DNA of 64,000 nt from Desulfobacterales bacterium (GTDB lineage Bacteria; Desulfobacterota; Desulfobacteria; Desulfobacterales; JAEINQ01), in contig JAEINQ010000019.1 of NCBI GenBank assembly GCA_016342285.1, forward strand, positions 1 to 64,000. Direction: 5' to 3'. Under the pieces are notes generated by a model, which had not been told where the DNA came from, did not search any database, and saw nothing but the letters and a program-made list of their open reading frames with translations. Positions 33,442-42,106 of the stretch are shown here, piece by piece (the first letter of the stretch is position 1; every line of letters begins with the position of its first letter). The position numbers and the translations under genes are program-made.

Positions 33442-34611
33442 ATGCGAATCAACACCATCATCAACCGATACATTCTCCGGGAACTGGTTTCCCCCTTTGC
33501 GATCAGCCTGACCGTGCTGACCTTCATCTTTCTGATGACCAAGATCCTGGAGATCACCAACCTGATCGTCAACTACCACATCGGCATCGGATCGGTGATG
33601 CTGATGCTTTTTTACTCCATGCCTTTTTTCCTGATTTTCACCATTCCCATGTCGGTGATGATCGGTGTGCTGCTGACCTTTCTGCGGATGAGCGGCGACA
33701 ACGAAATCGTGGCCCTAAAGGCAGGCGGCCAAAGCACCTACGCCCTGGCACCGCCGGTGCTCTTGTTCTGTGTGGCAGGCGCCGTCGTGACCTGCCTGGT
33801 CTCCGTTTACGGACTGCCCAAAGGCCGGGTGGCGTTTAAAACCCTGGCCTATGAGGTGGCGACGGCCAACGTGAACCTGGGCTTGAAGGAGCGGACATTC
33901 AACGATCGATTCGACGGGGTGGTCCTTTACGTCAACCGGATCGACATCCAGACCCGGGAGTTGATCGATGTCTTCATCGAAGATCAGCGCACTCCCGGAG
34001 CGATTACAACGGTGGTGGCCCCCAGGGGGAAGATTTTCAGCGACCCTGAAAAAATGGTTTTTCAGCTTCGTCTCTTCGACGGCAGTATCCACCAGATCGA
34101 TCTCCCTGGTAGAACCGGGCACTCCACCCGGTTTGAGACCTACGATGTCCGCCTGGACATCAAGCAGGTGGTCACCGTGGCCCGCGGCGGCCCCAAAGAC
34201 GAAGAGGAGATGAGTCTGGCCGAGCTTCGCGCCTATGTGGACCGGGCTGTTGTAAAAGACGACCGGTACTACCTGACCCTGATGGAATTCCACAAGAAAT
34301 TCTCCATCCCTTTTTCATGCATTGCCCTGGGGATTTTGGCCCTTCCTTTGGGCATCCAGACCCGTTCGGCCAAACGCAGTTACGGCGTCATCCTCAGCCT
34401 GACCTTTTTCCTGGTTTACTACATGATGCTGTCGGCCGGATGGGTATTTGGCGAGGCCGGGGTTTACCCGCCCGTGGTCGGCATGTGGATGCCCAACCTG
34501 GTGATGGGCGGCATCGGCCTTTTCCTGCTGAGGCGGATGGCCCAGGAGCGCCCGTTTCATATGGTTCCGTTTTTACGGTCACTTTTCCGGCTTCCGTCCC
34601 GCCGTGCCTGA
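33442..34611 (+). CDS. lptF: LPS export permease LptF
   Basis: 389 residues, YjgP/YjgQ family. The start NTIINRYILRELVSPFAISLTVLTFIFLMTKI is followed by helices near 60-85 and 100-125, a periplasmic beta-jellyroll domain (about 140-270), and three C-terminal helices. LptF and LptG form the inner-membrane channel that, with LptB, extracts LPS. lptG is also in the window but 4.8 kb away, beyond a minus-strand cassette. LptF rather than LptG is chosen because of the RLLRE-like N-terminus and the shorter match of the other gene; the pair could be swapped. Confidence 0.85.
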   Translation: MRINTIINRYILRELVSPFAISLTVLTFIFLMTKILEITNLIVNYHIGIGSVMLMLFYSMPFFLIFTIPMSVMIGVLLTFLRMSGDNEIVALKAGGQSTYALAPPVLLFCVAGAVVTCLVSVYGLPKGRVAFKTLAYEVATANVNLGLKERTFNDRFDGVVLYVNRIDIQTRELIDVFIEDQRTPGAITTVVAPRGKIFSDPEKMVFQLRLFDGSIHQIDLPGRTGHSTRFETYDVRLDIKQVVTVARGGPKDEEEMSLAELRAYVDRAVVKDDRYYLTLMEFHKKFSIPFSCIALGILALPLGIQTRSAKRSYGVILSLTFFLVYYMMLSAGWVFGEAGVYPPVVGMWMPNLVMGGIGLFLLRRMAQERPFHMVPFLRSLFRLPSRRA

Positions 34612-34644
34612 ACCGGCCCGTTTCCTAAGTGGTTATATTCATGA

Positions 34645-35673
34645 TTATATTTCTGACGATGTGCCCGAAGCCCCGGGGCCGGCGCCTTGGGGCACGACAC
34701 CGACCCGTGCCGCCGCGGCCCGTAACTGCTTGTCCGGAATGACCCCGCTGAGCAGTTGCAGCATGCGGTGATAGTAGGTGTGCTGGGAAAGGGCACGGCG
34801 GCGGGCGTTTGCGGCGATTCGCGCGGAGCGTTCCGGATCTTCCAGCAACCGGCGGATCTGGGCGACCATCTCTTCGGGCCGGTCGTAGGTGAGGATCTCT
34901 GTTTCCGGGTCAAAGGCGGTTTCAACGCCCCGGTTGGCATCGACCACCTGGGAGATGCCGAACCCGGCGCATTCGAAGGTCCGCATGTTGGTTCCGCCGC
35001 GGATCACGCGGGCATGAATGTTCAAAGAGACCCGGTGCCGGGCGTAGATGCGGCCCATGGCCTCGTTGGGGACGCCGGGCCGGAAAAAGAGGGGGTGGCG
35101 CCACCACAGGGGGTGGCGCAAAAAATAATTGCCCACCACCGTGGGGCGGAGCCCGGCCCGGAAGAGGTGCTCGATAAGGCGGTCCCGGGCCGGGTCCGTA
35201 TTGCCGACGAAACAGACCGATTTCAGGCGGGGTGGAGACGGCATGGGGCGGTGGATCGGCGGGTGATGGGCAAAAGAGAGTTCGCCGCCGTAGACATCCG
35301 GGCCGACCGAGGCCAGAATCTCTTTTTCATACCCCCCGTCCGAAATAAAAATCCGGCCGTAGGGGGCCGCGTCCGCCGGGTCGAGTTTCGGCGCGTCGGT
35401 GACCCAGAGAATGTGGCGGGATCGATGCCTGAGATGCCGGAAAGCATCCATATGGTTGATGAAGATGACCGCGTCAGGGTCTGATCCGCTGATGACCGAG
35501 ACCCGGTCGGCCCGCCAGGCTTGCCGGTTGCGGCGGTATTTGATCTGCTCCGCGGTCGTGTCGGGATAGGTGGGCAGCCACCGGACGCTGCCGGGGAACA
35601 TCTCTTCCAGGGCCAGGGATACGTATTTGGCCAGCCCCCCTTTCCACGGCTTGGCCACAAGGAGAATCTTCAT
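34645..35673 (-). CDS. CgeB-like glycosyltransferase (GT-B fold)
   Basis: 342 residues. The C-terminal half carries the CgeB/GT1-type motif RVSLNIHARVIRGGTNMRTFECAGFGISQVVD (about 215-245), followed by YDRPEEMVAQIRRLLEDPE, typical of cytoplasmic GT-B enzymes. The N-terminus MKILLVAKPWKGGLAKYV begins the first Rossmann domain. The start overlaps the upstream methyltransferase stop by four bases. It is the last gene of the minus-strand sugar cassette and probably attaches the cassette's sugar (inference). The final 20 residues are low-complexity Ala/Gly/Pro. Confidence 0.82.
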   Translation of the reverse strand: MKILLVAKPWKGGLAKYVSLALEEMFPGSVRWLPTYPDTTAEQIKYRRNRQAWRADRVSVISGSDPDAVIFINHMDAFRHLRHRSRHILWVTDAPKLDPADAAPYGRIFISDGGYEKEILASVGPDVYGGELSFAHHPPIHRPMPSPPRLKSVCFVGNTDPARDRLIEHLFRAGLRPTVVGNYFLRHPLWWRHPLFFRPGVPNEAMGRIYARHRVSLNIHARVIRGGTNMRTFECAGFGISQVVDANRGVETAFDPETEILTYDRPEEMVAQIRRLLEDPERSARIAANARRRALSQHTYYHRMLQLLSGVIPDKQLRAAAARVGVVPQGAGPGASGTSSEI

Positions 35674-36656
35674 GATGGATGCGGGATCGGTTCGGTCTGG
35701 GGATTGAGGCTGAGGTAAAAACAGGCCGTGTCACCCTCCCGGTTCCGGTTCATTTTTTCCACGTCCCGATCAAAGCTCAGGATCTCCTGGCGGGAGAAGA
35801 TCTTTTTCTCCTTTTCCGGGACGTTGCTTGGTATCCCTTTTTCATAAAGGGCGCTTTCGGTCAGGGAAGACCGGTTGCCGGTGCGAACCACCCGGTCGAT
35901 GGTCATGCGGTGCCGGGCGGCCAGAATCCCCATGCTTTTCTCGGAAAAGAGAAAGAAATGGCGCGGCGCCCGTATTCCGCGCCAGTGGGCACCGTAACGG
36001 CGCCAGGGATAGGAATCCACCACGGGGATGGCGATGAGCAGGCATCCTTTCGGGGCAAGGAGCCGGGCTGTCGCATCGAGCACGCCGTCGGGGTCTGCCA
36101 TGTGCTCGAAGGCGTGGTGGAACATGATCAGGTCAAACCGATCACGGCTTTCCCTGGATAAATCGATAATGTCCTTTTTCAGGACATCGATGCCGTTGGG
36201 GTATCGAATATCTTCTTTGATGAACGGATCGATGCCCAGCAAGCGGGAGAACCCGCCCAGACCCATGCGAAGCAGAAGCCTTCCGCTGCCGCAGCCCACA
36301 TCAAGGATGCGCCCGGAAGCGTTGATGCCCGCATGGTCGACCCACTCCAGGTAATCGAGGGGTTTGCTGACCATGGAGGCCAGCCGTCCCACCAGGCTAT
36401 CTCCCCGCAAATACGCCGCCACCCGCCGCGAATCGATGAATTGGCGAAAGGGGTGCTTTGCCAGGCGGCCGGTGCGGTCAAAGGCGAAGTAGTTCTCCGG
36501 ATAATAGCGCCCCATGTCACCGGGGATTTCGGCGATCTGCAGGCAGTGGCAGACCGGGCAATGAAAATAGTCAAAGGCCTCTCCGGTGCCGAATTCCATC
36601 TCCCGTACCGTGAGTCCTGAGTTTCCCTTGCGGTTGTGACAAATCCTGCAGATCAT
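35670..36656 (-). CDS. SAM-dependent methyltransferase with N-terminal zinc ribbon
   Basis: 328 residues. An N-terminal CxxC pair (CRICHNRKGN) and a second one (HCPVCHCLQ) form a likely zinc ribbon. The class I SAM motif is ILDVGCGSGRLLLRMG (about 117-132). Later landmarks are FDLIMFHHAFEHMADPDGVL and GCLLIAIPVVDSYPWRRYG. Methyltransferases of this ribbon-plus-Rossmann type often act on sugars or nucleotide sugars in surface glycan clusters. It lies seven bases after the epimerase gene and overlaps the next gene by four. Confidence 0.85.
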   Translation of the reverse strand: MICRICHNRKGNSGLTVREMEFGTGEAFDYFHCPVCHCLQIAEIPGDMGRYYPENYFAFDRTGRLAKHPFRQFIDSRRVAAYLRGDSLVGRLASMVSKPLDYLEWVDHAGINASGRILDVGCGSGRLLLRMGLGGFSRLLGIDPFIKEDIRYPNGIDVLKKDIIDLSRESRDRFDLIMFHHAFEHMADPDGVLDATARLLAPKGCLLIAIPVVDSYPWRRYGAHWRGIRAPRHFFLFSEKSMGILAARHRMTIDRVVRTGNRSSLTESALYEKGIPSNVPEKEKKIFSRQEILSFDRDVEKMNRNREGDTACFYLSLNPQTEPIPHPS

Positions 36657-36663
36657 ATGTCCA

Positions 36664-37797
36664 TCATGGGTTTTTCCGGCTGCTTCGAATGACCCCGAGC
36701 CGTTTCATGTGTTTTTCGGCAAAGGCCAGGATGTCGTCCAGGTCCTGCTGCTGCTGAAGATAGTCCCAATAGGCGGCGATGCTCTCTTCCACACCGCGCC
36801 GGGGTTGCCATCCCAGGTTTTGCAGCCGGGTGATGTCCGAGAAGATATGGCGGGTATCGCCGTAACGGTAGTCACCGGAGAGGACCGGTTCTTTTTCCCG
36901 GCCGGTGATCCGTTCCATGGCCCGGAAAAAGTCCAGGACGGTCCATGGCCGCCCGCCGCCCACGTTGAACACCCCCCCGGCGGCCCGGGGGTGGTCCAGA
37001 ACCAGCAGGTTGGCCCGGACCACATCCTCGATGTTGACAAAATCCCGGATTTGGCAGCCGTCTTCAAAGATGACGGGTGGACGATCGAAAAACAGGGACA
37101 GGGCAAAGATTCGCATGGCCCCCGAGTAGGCGTTGTAAAACGACTGGCGCGGCCCCTGGACGATGGAATAGCGCATGACCGCCGAGGGGATGTCGTAGCG
37201 TCGGCCCAGCTGAATGGCGATCTGCTCCTGCGAGTGCTTGCTGATGGCGTACTGGTTGCAGGGGTGGATTACGGTCTCGTCGGAAGGGAGCCACTGGAGG
37301 GGGCTGTCGCAGTCCGGACAGCGGTGGTCCCAGAGGCCCGCGGCCATCTGGGCCTCAATGCGGATTTCGGGATAGATGTACGCCTTGTCGGTCTCGGCGC
37401 ATTGGGGGCATTGGTACCGACCTTCGCCCATGACGGCCTGGCTGGCCGCCACGATCACCCGCTGCATCGGTTGGCCGGAGGCTGCCAGAATTTCATAAAG
37501 CAGGGCGGTGGAAACGGTGTTGACATGGAAAAAAGTCGAAAAATCGGTCAGGTAATCCTGGTAGGCCGCCAGGTGAAAAACCGCATCGACTCCCCTTAGC
37601 CCCTGCTGCCAGGCAGCCCTGTCCCGGACATCGCCGACCATGAATTCAGCCTTGGGATTGAGATAGGAAGGCTTGCCTTTGGGATGGACGGTCGGCTGCA
37701 GGTTGTCGAGAATACGGACCCGGTGGCCTTGGGCGATAAGGGCGTCGGCGGTGTGGGAGCCGATGAAGCCGGCCCCGCCGGTGATGAGAATCTTCAT
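36664..37797 (-). CDS. Nucleotide-sugar epimerase/dehydratase (extended SDR) with zinc-finger insertion
   Basis: 377 residues. NAD-binding ITGGAGFIGSHTADAL (5-20), catalytic S119 in AASQAVMGEG, and the YxxxK pair in NQYAISKHSQE (Y183, K187). Between Ser and Tyr lies an insertion of about 45 residues with two CPxC pairs (C130, C133, C160, C163), a likely zinc finger close to the active site. Some proteins annotated as dTDP-L-rhamnose 4-epimerases share a Cys-rich insertion at this position (from memory), so a 6-deoxy-talose product is possible but not established. AAAGGA precedes the ATG. Confidence 0.88.
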   Translation of the reverse strand: MKILITGGAGFIGSHTADALIAQGHRVRILDNLQPTVHPKGKPSYLNPKAEFMVGDVRDRAAWQQGLRGVDAVFHLAAYQDYLTDFSTFFHVNTVSTALLYEILAASGQPMQRVIVAASQAVMGEGRYQCPQCAETDKAYIYPEIRIEAQMAAGLWDHRCPDCDSPLQWLPSDETVIHPCNQYAISKHSQEQIAIQLGRRYDIPSAVMRYSIVQGPRQSFYNAYSGAMRIFALSLFFDRPPVIFEDGCQIRDFVNIEDVVRANLLVLDHPRAAGGVFNVGGGRPWTVLDFFRAMERITGREKEPVLSGDYRYGDTRHIFSDITRLQNLGWQPRRGVEESIAAYWDYLQQQQDLDDILAFAEKHMKRLGVIRSSRKNP

Positions 37798-37866
37798 ATC
37801 CTTTGTTTTGTCTCCGGTCGTCAGATGCGATGCCGAAGTGGAGGCCTCGCATCTTTCGTGGCAATA

Positions 37867-38033
37867 GGGTTCAAGGGTTCAAGGGTTCGGTGGGTCCTCT
37901 TCACCCTCCGGGTTCAAGCCATTTTCCGCTGCCGGCGGTTTCTACCGGGTTGTTTATTATTGGATCGTCTTTCATCCCCCTGGGATCCTTGACCCCTTGA
38001 CCCCTTGAACCCTTGACCCCTTGAACCCTTTTT
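37867..38033. repeat. Opposed-arm GGTTCAAG repeat
   Basis: Short left arm GGGTTCAAGGGTTCAAGGG (37867-37885) and long right arm of TTGACCCC / TTGAACCC units (37988-38030), 100 bases apart. The right arm abuts the GHMP kinase stop codon (38032-38034). It is the same word family as 60727-61018. Confidence 0.8.
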
Positions 38034-39027
38034 ATTTGCTCGAATAGGCCTGGTCGTCGAAGATCACCTTGCTGCCGCTGGCTTCCATCATGAAGGGGAG
38101 TTCCCTGAAGTTGGCCAGGGCCGAAAAAACCGCGTTTTGCCGTTCCCGGGGAACCACCAGCAGAAGGAATCCCCCGCCGCCGGCGCCGGCGATTTTGCCG
38201 GCCAGGGCACCGGCGTTGCGGGCGGCGGCGTACATGGCGTGGATCTTGTCGTTGGCGATGCCGGCCGCCATGCGTTGCTTGAGTTCCCAGTTCCGGTCCA
38301 TGAGCACGCCGCAGGTTTCGATATCGGCCTTTTCCATGGCTGCGGCAAAGGGTTCCACCAGGTCCACCATGCAGCGCATGGTATCGACCGTTTCCTGGGA
38401 CTGAAGATTTTTTCGCTGCCGGCTCAAGATGGTATCGGCGCTCCGGGTGATGCCGGTGTAGTAGAGCAGCAGCGATGACGCGAACTTTCGACCGGCGCTT
38501 CCGGACAGCCGTATGGGCTGGCGAAAGGTTGTCCCATCCGGGTGGAATACGAACCGATTGACCCCGCCGTAAGCCGCCGCGTATTGATCTTGTTTGCCGA
38601 TGGGCTTGCCCATGATGTCGATTTCGATCCGGCAGGCCTCGCGGGCCAGTTGTTCGGCAGTGATCAGTTCATTGCGGTAGGCGTGCAGGGCGTGGAGAAG
38701 GGCCACGGTGATGGAACTGGAACTGCCCAGGCCCGAGCCGGAGGAGGGGATATCGGCCAGGGTGGTGATCTCAATGCCGTTCTCCACGCCGGTCATGCGC
38801 ATGGCTTCCCGGACCAGATCATGTTGGATTTCATCCACGGATGCCACACACTCCTTGCGGGAATAGTTGATATAGATCATGTCGTCAAAACGCTCTTTGA
38901 CGATGGCAAAGACAAATTTATCGATGGCCGTCGAGACGACCTGACCCGGCATTTTCCCATAAAAGTCGGCCATATCGGAGCCGCCGCCGACAAAGCTGAT
39001 GCGAAGAGGGGTCTTGACGATGATCAT
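38032..39027 (-). CDS. GHMP-family sugar kinase, HddA-like
   Basis: 331 residues from the ATG at 39027 (GGAG upstream), where the conserved start MIIVKTPLRISFVGGGSDM falls; the frame is open farther upstream without conservation. The GHMP ATP-binding motif is IPSSGSGLGSSSSITVALLHAL (about 95-116). The C-terminal motif KIAGAGGGGFLLLV is also present. Close relatives are D-glycero-alpha-D-manno-heptose 7-phosphate kinases (GDP-heptose branch). It is the first gene of the minus-strand cassette, so a 7-phosphate heptose or similar sugar may be activated; other sugar kinases of this clade cannot be excluded. Confidence 0.85.
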   Translation of the reverse strand: MIIVKTPLRISFVGGGSDMADFYGKMPGQVVSTAIDKFVFAIVKERFDDMIYINYSRKECVASVDEIQHDLVREAMRMTGVENGIEITTLADIPSSGSGLGSSSSITVALLHALHAYRNELITAEQLAREACRIEIDIMGKPIGKQDQYAAAYGGVNRFVFHPDGTTFRQPIRLSGSAGRKFASSLLLYYTGITRSADTILSRQRKNLQSQETVDTMRCMVDLVEPFAAAMEKADIETCGVLMDRNWELKQRMAAGIANDKIHAMYAAARNAGALAGKIAGAGGGGFLLLVVPRERQNAVFSALANFRELPFMMEASGSKVIFDDQAYSSK

Positions 39028-39179
39028 GGAAGCTCCGGTGATGCTGAGGTTGTTGGAAACAGGTATTGATGCCCATCCCTTCAAAGAACGATTCGCGGAT
39101 GGGCACTGTTTAATATTGCCCGGCGGGTTTGTCAAAGGGGAGGGCCATGAAAAACAATTCAAATTTACTACTAAAAAGG

Positions 39180-39283
39180 TTCATTTTTTACCACGAAGGA
39201 CACGAAGAGCACGAAGAGGTGTAATAATAGCTAATAATTTCAGCTTTGTGGACTTCGTGTCCTTCGCGCTCTTCGTGGTTCAT
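39180..39283. repeat. Opposed-arm CACGAAG/CTTCGTG repeat
   Basis: Left arm ACCACGAAGGACACGAAGAG then CACGAAGAGG (39190-39219); right arm GGACTTCGTGTCCTTCGCGC then TCTTCGTGGT (39249-39278), about 30-base AT-rich loop. Nearly perfect large palindrome in the divergent gap between the sugar cassette and lptG. Confidence 0.8.
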
Positions 39284-39411
39284 TAAAAAAATTGGCATGT
39301 GGGCAACTTTTTTATAAGGACATCAACGGGGTTTGGGGTATCTTCTGTCAACACCTTGATTCGCTGAGTGATTTCAAGTATAAACCCAGCGCACAAGACT
39401 GCGGGGAACCC

Positions 39412-40485
39412 ATGCGGATCATTAACCGATACATTGCCCGGGAGGTCCTCAAGACCTTCTCCCTGATGCTGGTCATGGTCGTCGGCATCTATCTGGCCGT
39501 TGATTTTTTCGAAAAGATCGACGATTTTATGGAGGCCGGTCTGCCCATTTCCCGGGCCATGGCCTTTTTTGCCTACAAAGTGCCGTTCATTCTTGCCCAG
39601 ATCATTCCCATCAGTGCCCTTCTGGCGGTTTTGGTGGTCTTTGGGTTGATGAACCGCCGCAACGAGATCATCGCCCTGCAAAGCAGCGGGGTCAGTGTCT
39701 ATGCCCTGCTCAAACCGGCGATGGCCGTGGGGCTTTTTTGCTTTGTGTTAATGATCGCCATCAGCGAGGGTGTTGTTCCGGTGGTCACCGAAAGGGCCAA
39801 CCAGATTTGGCTCGGTGAGGTCCGAAACGAACGGGTGACGGTTTCCAAGGAAAAAAACATCTGGATCAAGGGGCACCGCCGCATCACCCATATCAACCTT
39901 TTTCATCCACCGTCGGGCACCATTTCCGGTCTGACCCTGAGCGATTTTGACGGGGCGTTTCATCTGTCCAGGCGCATTGATGCCCGGACTTGTGTCTTCG
40001 AAAACGGCCAATGGGTCCTTCATGATTTCATGGAACAGATCCGGCAGCCGGACGGGTCGTACCGGACCACCTTTCATAAGCAGCGCCCCCTGGCCTTTTC
40101 CGTGCGTCCCGAAGCACTGACCCGCGTGGTTAAGCGGTCCGAAGAGATGGGATTCCGGGAACTGCTGCGCTATATCCGGAAGGTGGAGGACGAGGGGTAT
40201 GCGGCCACTTCGTACCGCGTGGATTTGTGGGCCAAGATCGCCTTCCCCTTTATCTGCATCATCCTTTGCCTTGTGGGTGCCGGTATTGCCGTCAAGACCA
40301 CCCGCCACGACGGCATGCCGCTGAGCATCGCTTACGGCATCGGGGTCGCTTTTCTATATTGGGTGTTTTACAGCTTCTGCCTGTCGCTGGGCTATGGCGA
40401 GATCCTTCCGCCGGCTGTGGCCGCCCTCAGTCCGAATCTGGTTTTCCTGTGCCTGGGGATTTTCACCCTGAGCCATGCCGAATAG
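39412..40485 (+). CDS. lptG: LPS export permease LptG
   Basis: 357 residues from the ATG at 39412 (GGGGAA upstream), where the family start MRIINRYIAREVLKTFSLML lies. Landmarks: AFFAYKVPFILAQIIPISALLAVLVVFGLMNRRNEIIALQ, a periplasmic beta-domain (about 125-260), and C-terminal helices with PFICIILCLVGAGIA. It partners LptF in the LptB2FG exporter. Upstream is a palindromic repeat, not lptF; see the finding on the separation. waaA follows after a composite repeat. Confidence 0.88.
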   Translation: MRIINRYIAREVLKTFSLMLVMVVGIYLAVDFFEKIDDFMEAGLPISRAMAFFAYKVPFILAQIIPISALLAVLVVFGLMNRRNEIIALQSSGVSVYALLKPAMAVGLFCFVLMIAISEGVVPVVTERANQIWLGEVRNERVTVSKEKNIWIKGHRRITHINLFHPPSGTISGLTLSDFDGAFHLSRRIDARTCVFENGQWVLHDFMEQIRQPDGSYRTTFHKQRPLAFSVRPEALTRVVKRSEEMGFRELLRYIRKVEDEGYAATSYRVDLWAKIAFPFICIILCLVGAGIAVKTTRHDGMPLSIAYGIGVAFLYWVFYSFCLSLGYGEILPPAVAALSPNLVFLCLGIFTLSHAE

Positions 40486-40527
40486 GGGCTTGAAACCGGT
40501 GATAATGCCGGGGTGGTGTTCGATTCG

Positions 40528-40724
40528 CGGTTGGAATCCACCCCTTGTGCGCGTGGTCAGAGTCAGTTGGCTGTGTCAATGAACCTTTGACAAGTGCCTA
40601 ATGTGAATCAATCCGCCCGAGGCGGATAAGAAGTTTGGAGTGAGTCCACACTTAAATGGGCCGACAACCCAGCCGCTTGCCAGGGACAACCCAAGGCCAC
40701 GTCATCTGGACGTGAATTCTTTAC
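40528..40724. repeat. Composite intergenic repeat, complete copy 2
   Basis: Left end GGTTGGAATCCACCCCTTGT then GCGCGTGGTCAG (40529-40560); right end AAGGCCACGTCATCTGGACG then TGAATTCTTTAC (40693-40724). Inside are a palindrome ATCCGCCCGAGGCGGAT (40609-40625), AGTTTGGAGTGAGTCCACAC and GGCCGACAACCC. It ends two bases before the waaA ATG. Confidence 0.75.
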
Positions 40725-40726
40725 AC

Positions 40727-42106
40727 ATGACGGATCATATACACCATAAGGCCCGTAAAATTGACCCCATGATGACGGTCTATAATCTGCTGATGGCCGT
40801 CGTGGTGGTCCTGGCCCTGCCTGTGGCCGCGGTGGTGACGCTTTTTTCGGAGAAACGACGCAAGACCCTGCTGCACCGGATGGGGCTGCTCCCCATGCCC
40901 GGTCCAAAGCCCGCTGCCGGCAGTCGCCCGGTATGGGTCCACGCTCTTTCCGTGGGAGAGGTTCGTAGCGCCTTTCCCCTGGTCCAGGCCTTGCGCCGGG
41001 ACCACCCCCGGCAGGAGATGGTGTTTTCCGCATCGACCCATACCGGATTTAAGACCGCCTGCGGGTTGATGCAGGCGCTGGCGGTTCGCGTCGTCTACTT
41101 TCCCTATGACCTGCCCGGGTCGGTCCGTCGGGCGGCCGCCCGGATCGATCCGGCCCTTGTCATCATTGTGGAAACAGACATCTGGCCCAATTTTCTTCAC
41201 GTTATGGCCCAGCGCCAGGTGCCCGTTGTCCTGGCCAATGGCCGTCTCTCGGACCGCTCCTTTGCCGGTTATCGGCGGTTGGCCGGGTGGAGCCGGGCGC
41301 TGTTTGCCGGCTTCCGGGCCGTATGCGTCCAGACAGAGGCGGATGCCCGGCGGTTTCAGCGCCTGGGGCTGGCACCGGAACGGATCCATGTCACGGGGAA
41401 CCTCAAATTCGATCAACCGGTCTTGCCGCCCGGAGCCGCCCAGGTTCGGACCCTTGGCCGGTCTTTAGGGCTTTGCCCGGACTGCCCGGTCCTGGTGGCC
41501 GGGAGCACCCACAAAGGAGAAGAGGCCATCCTGGCCAGGGCACTGGCCCGGATCCAGGCTGATCTGCCCCAGATGGTGCTCATCGTGGCCCCCCGGGATC
41601 CGGGCCGGGCCGGTGAGATCTGCCGGACCTTTTCAGGGGCCGGCTTTTCAGCCGTCCGGTTGAGTCAGCGGGGAAAAAAGACCGATGACCCCGAACCGGA
41701 TGTTCTGGTGGTCGATACCATGGGCACCCTGGGCCGCCTGTACGCCCTGGCCGATGTGGCCTTTGTGGGCGGCAGCCTCGTCTCCTGCGGGGGGCATAAC
41801 CCCCTGGAACCGGCCGCGTTGGCCAAACCCGTGCTCTTTGGCCCGGATATGTCGGATTTTAAGGCCATCGCCCGGCTGCTGACCGAGACCGGGGGCGGTC
41901 GCCGGGTGAAGGATATGGCTGAACTGACCGAGGCGGCCCGCTCTCTTCTGGCGCGACCGGAGACGGCAAAGCAGATGGGCGATCGGGCCCGGTTCGCCTT
42001 TGAGGCCCACCAGGGGGCGACGGCCCGGACCCTGGCGGTGGTCTCCAGAATCATGACGCCGGCCCGGGTGGCCGGCGGCAACCCGGGCTGGGGCGGTTGT
42101 CCATGA
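40727..42106 (+). CDS. waaA: Kdo transferase WaaA (KdtA)
   Basis: 459 residues from the ATG at 40727; no Shine-Dalgarno is visible, and ATGs at 40769/40772 are alternatives. An N-terminal membrane anchor is followed by the GT30 signature: VWVHALSVGEVRSAFPLVQAL, ETDIWPNFLHVMAQRQVPVVLANGRLSDRS, VTGNLKFDQ, AGSTHKGEEAILARA and GGSLVSCGGHNPLEPAALAKPVLFGP. It adds Kdo to lipid IVA. It leads the core-assembly operon and overlaps lpxK by four bases. The upstream sequence is the terminal end of a composite repeat, so translation signals may come from it. Confidence 0.94.
   Translation: MTDHIHHKARKIDPMMTVYNLLMAVVVVLALPVAAVVTLFSEKRRKTLLHRMGLLPMPGPKPAAGSRPVWVHALSVGEVRSAFPLVQALRRDHPRQEMVFSASTHTGFKTACGLMQALAVRVVYFPYDLPGSVRRAAARIDPALVIIVETDIWPNFLHVMAQRQVPVVLANGRLSDRSFAGYRRLAGWSRALFAGFRAVCVQTEADARRFQRLGLAPERIHVTGNLKFDQPVLPPGAAQVRTLGRSLGLCPDCPVLVAGSTHKGEEAILARALARIQADLPQMVLIVAPRDPGRAGEICRTFSGAGFSAVRLSQRGKKTDDPEPDVLVVDTMGTLGRLYALADVAFVGGSLVSCGGHNPLEPAALAKPVLFGPDMSDFKAIARLLTETGGGRRVKDMAELTEAARSLLARPETAKQMGDRARFAFEAHQGATARTLAVVSRIMTPARVAGGNPGWGGCP

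Noticed and set aside
39028-39162. N-terminal extension of the GHMP kinase
   Set aside because: No similarity upstream of MIIVKTPLRISF, and a GGAG element marks the ATG at 39027.
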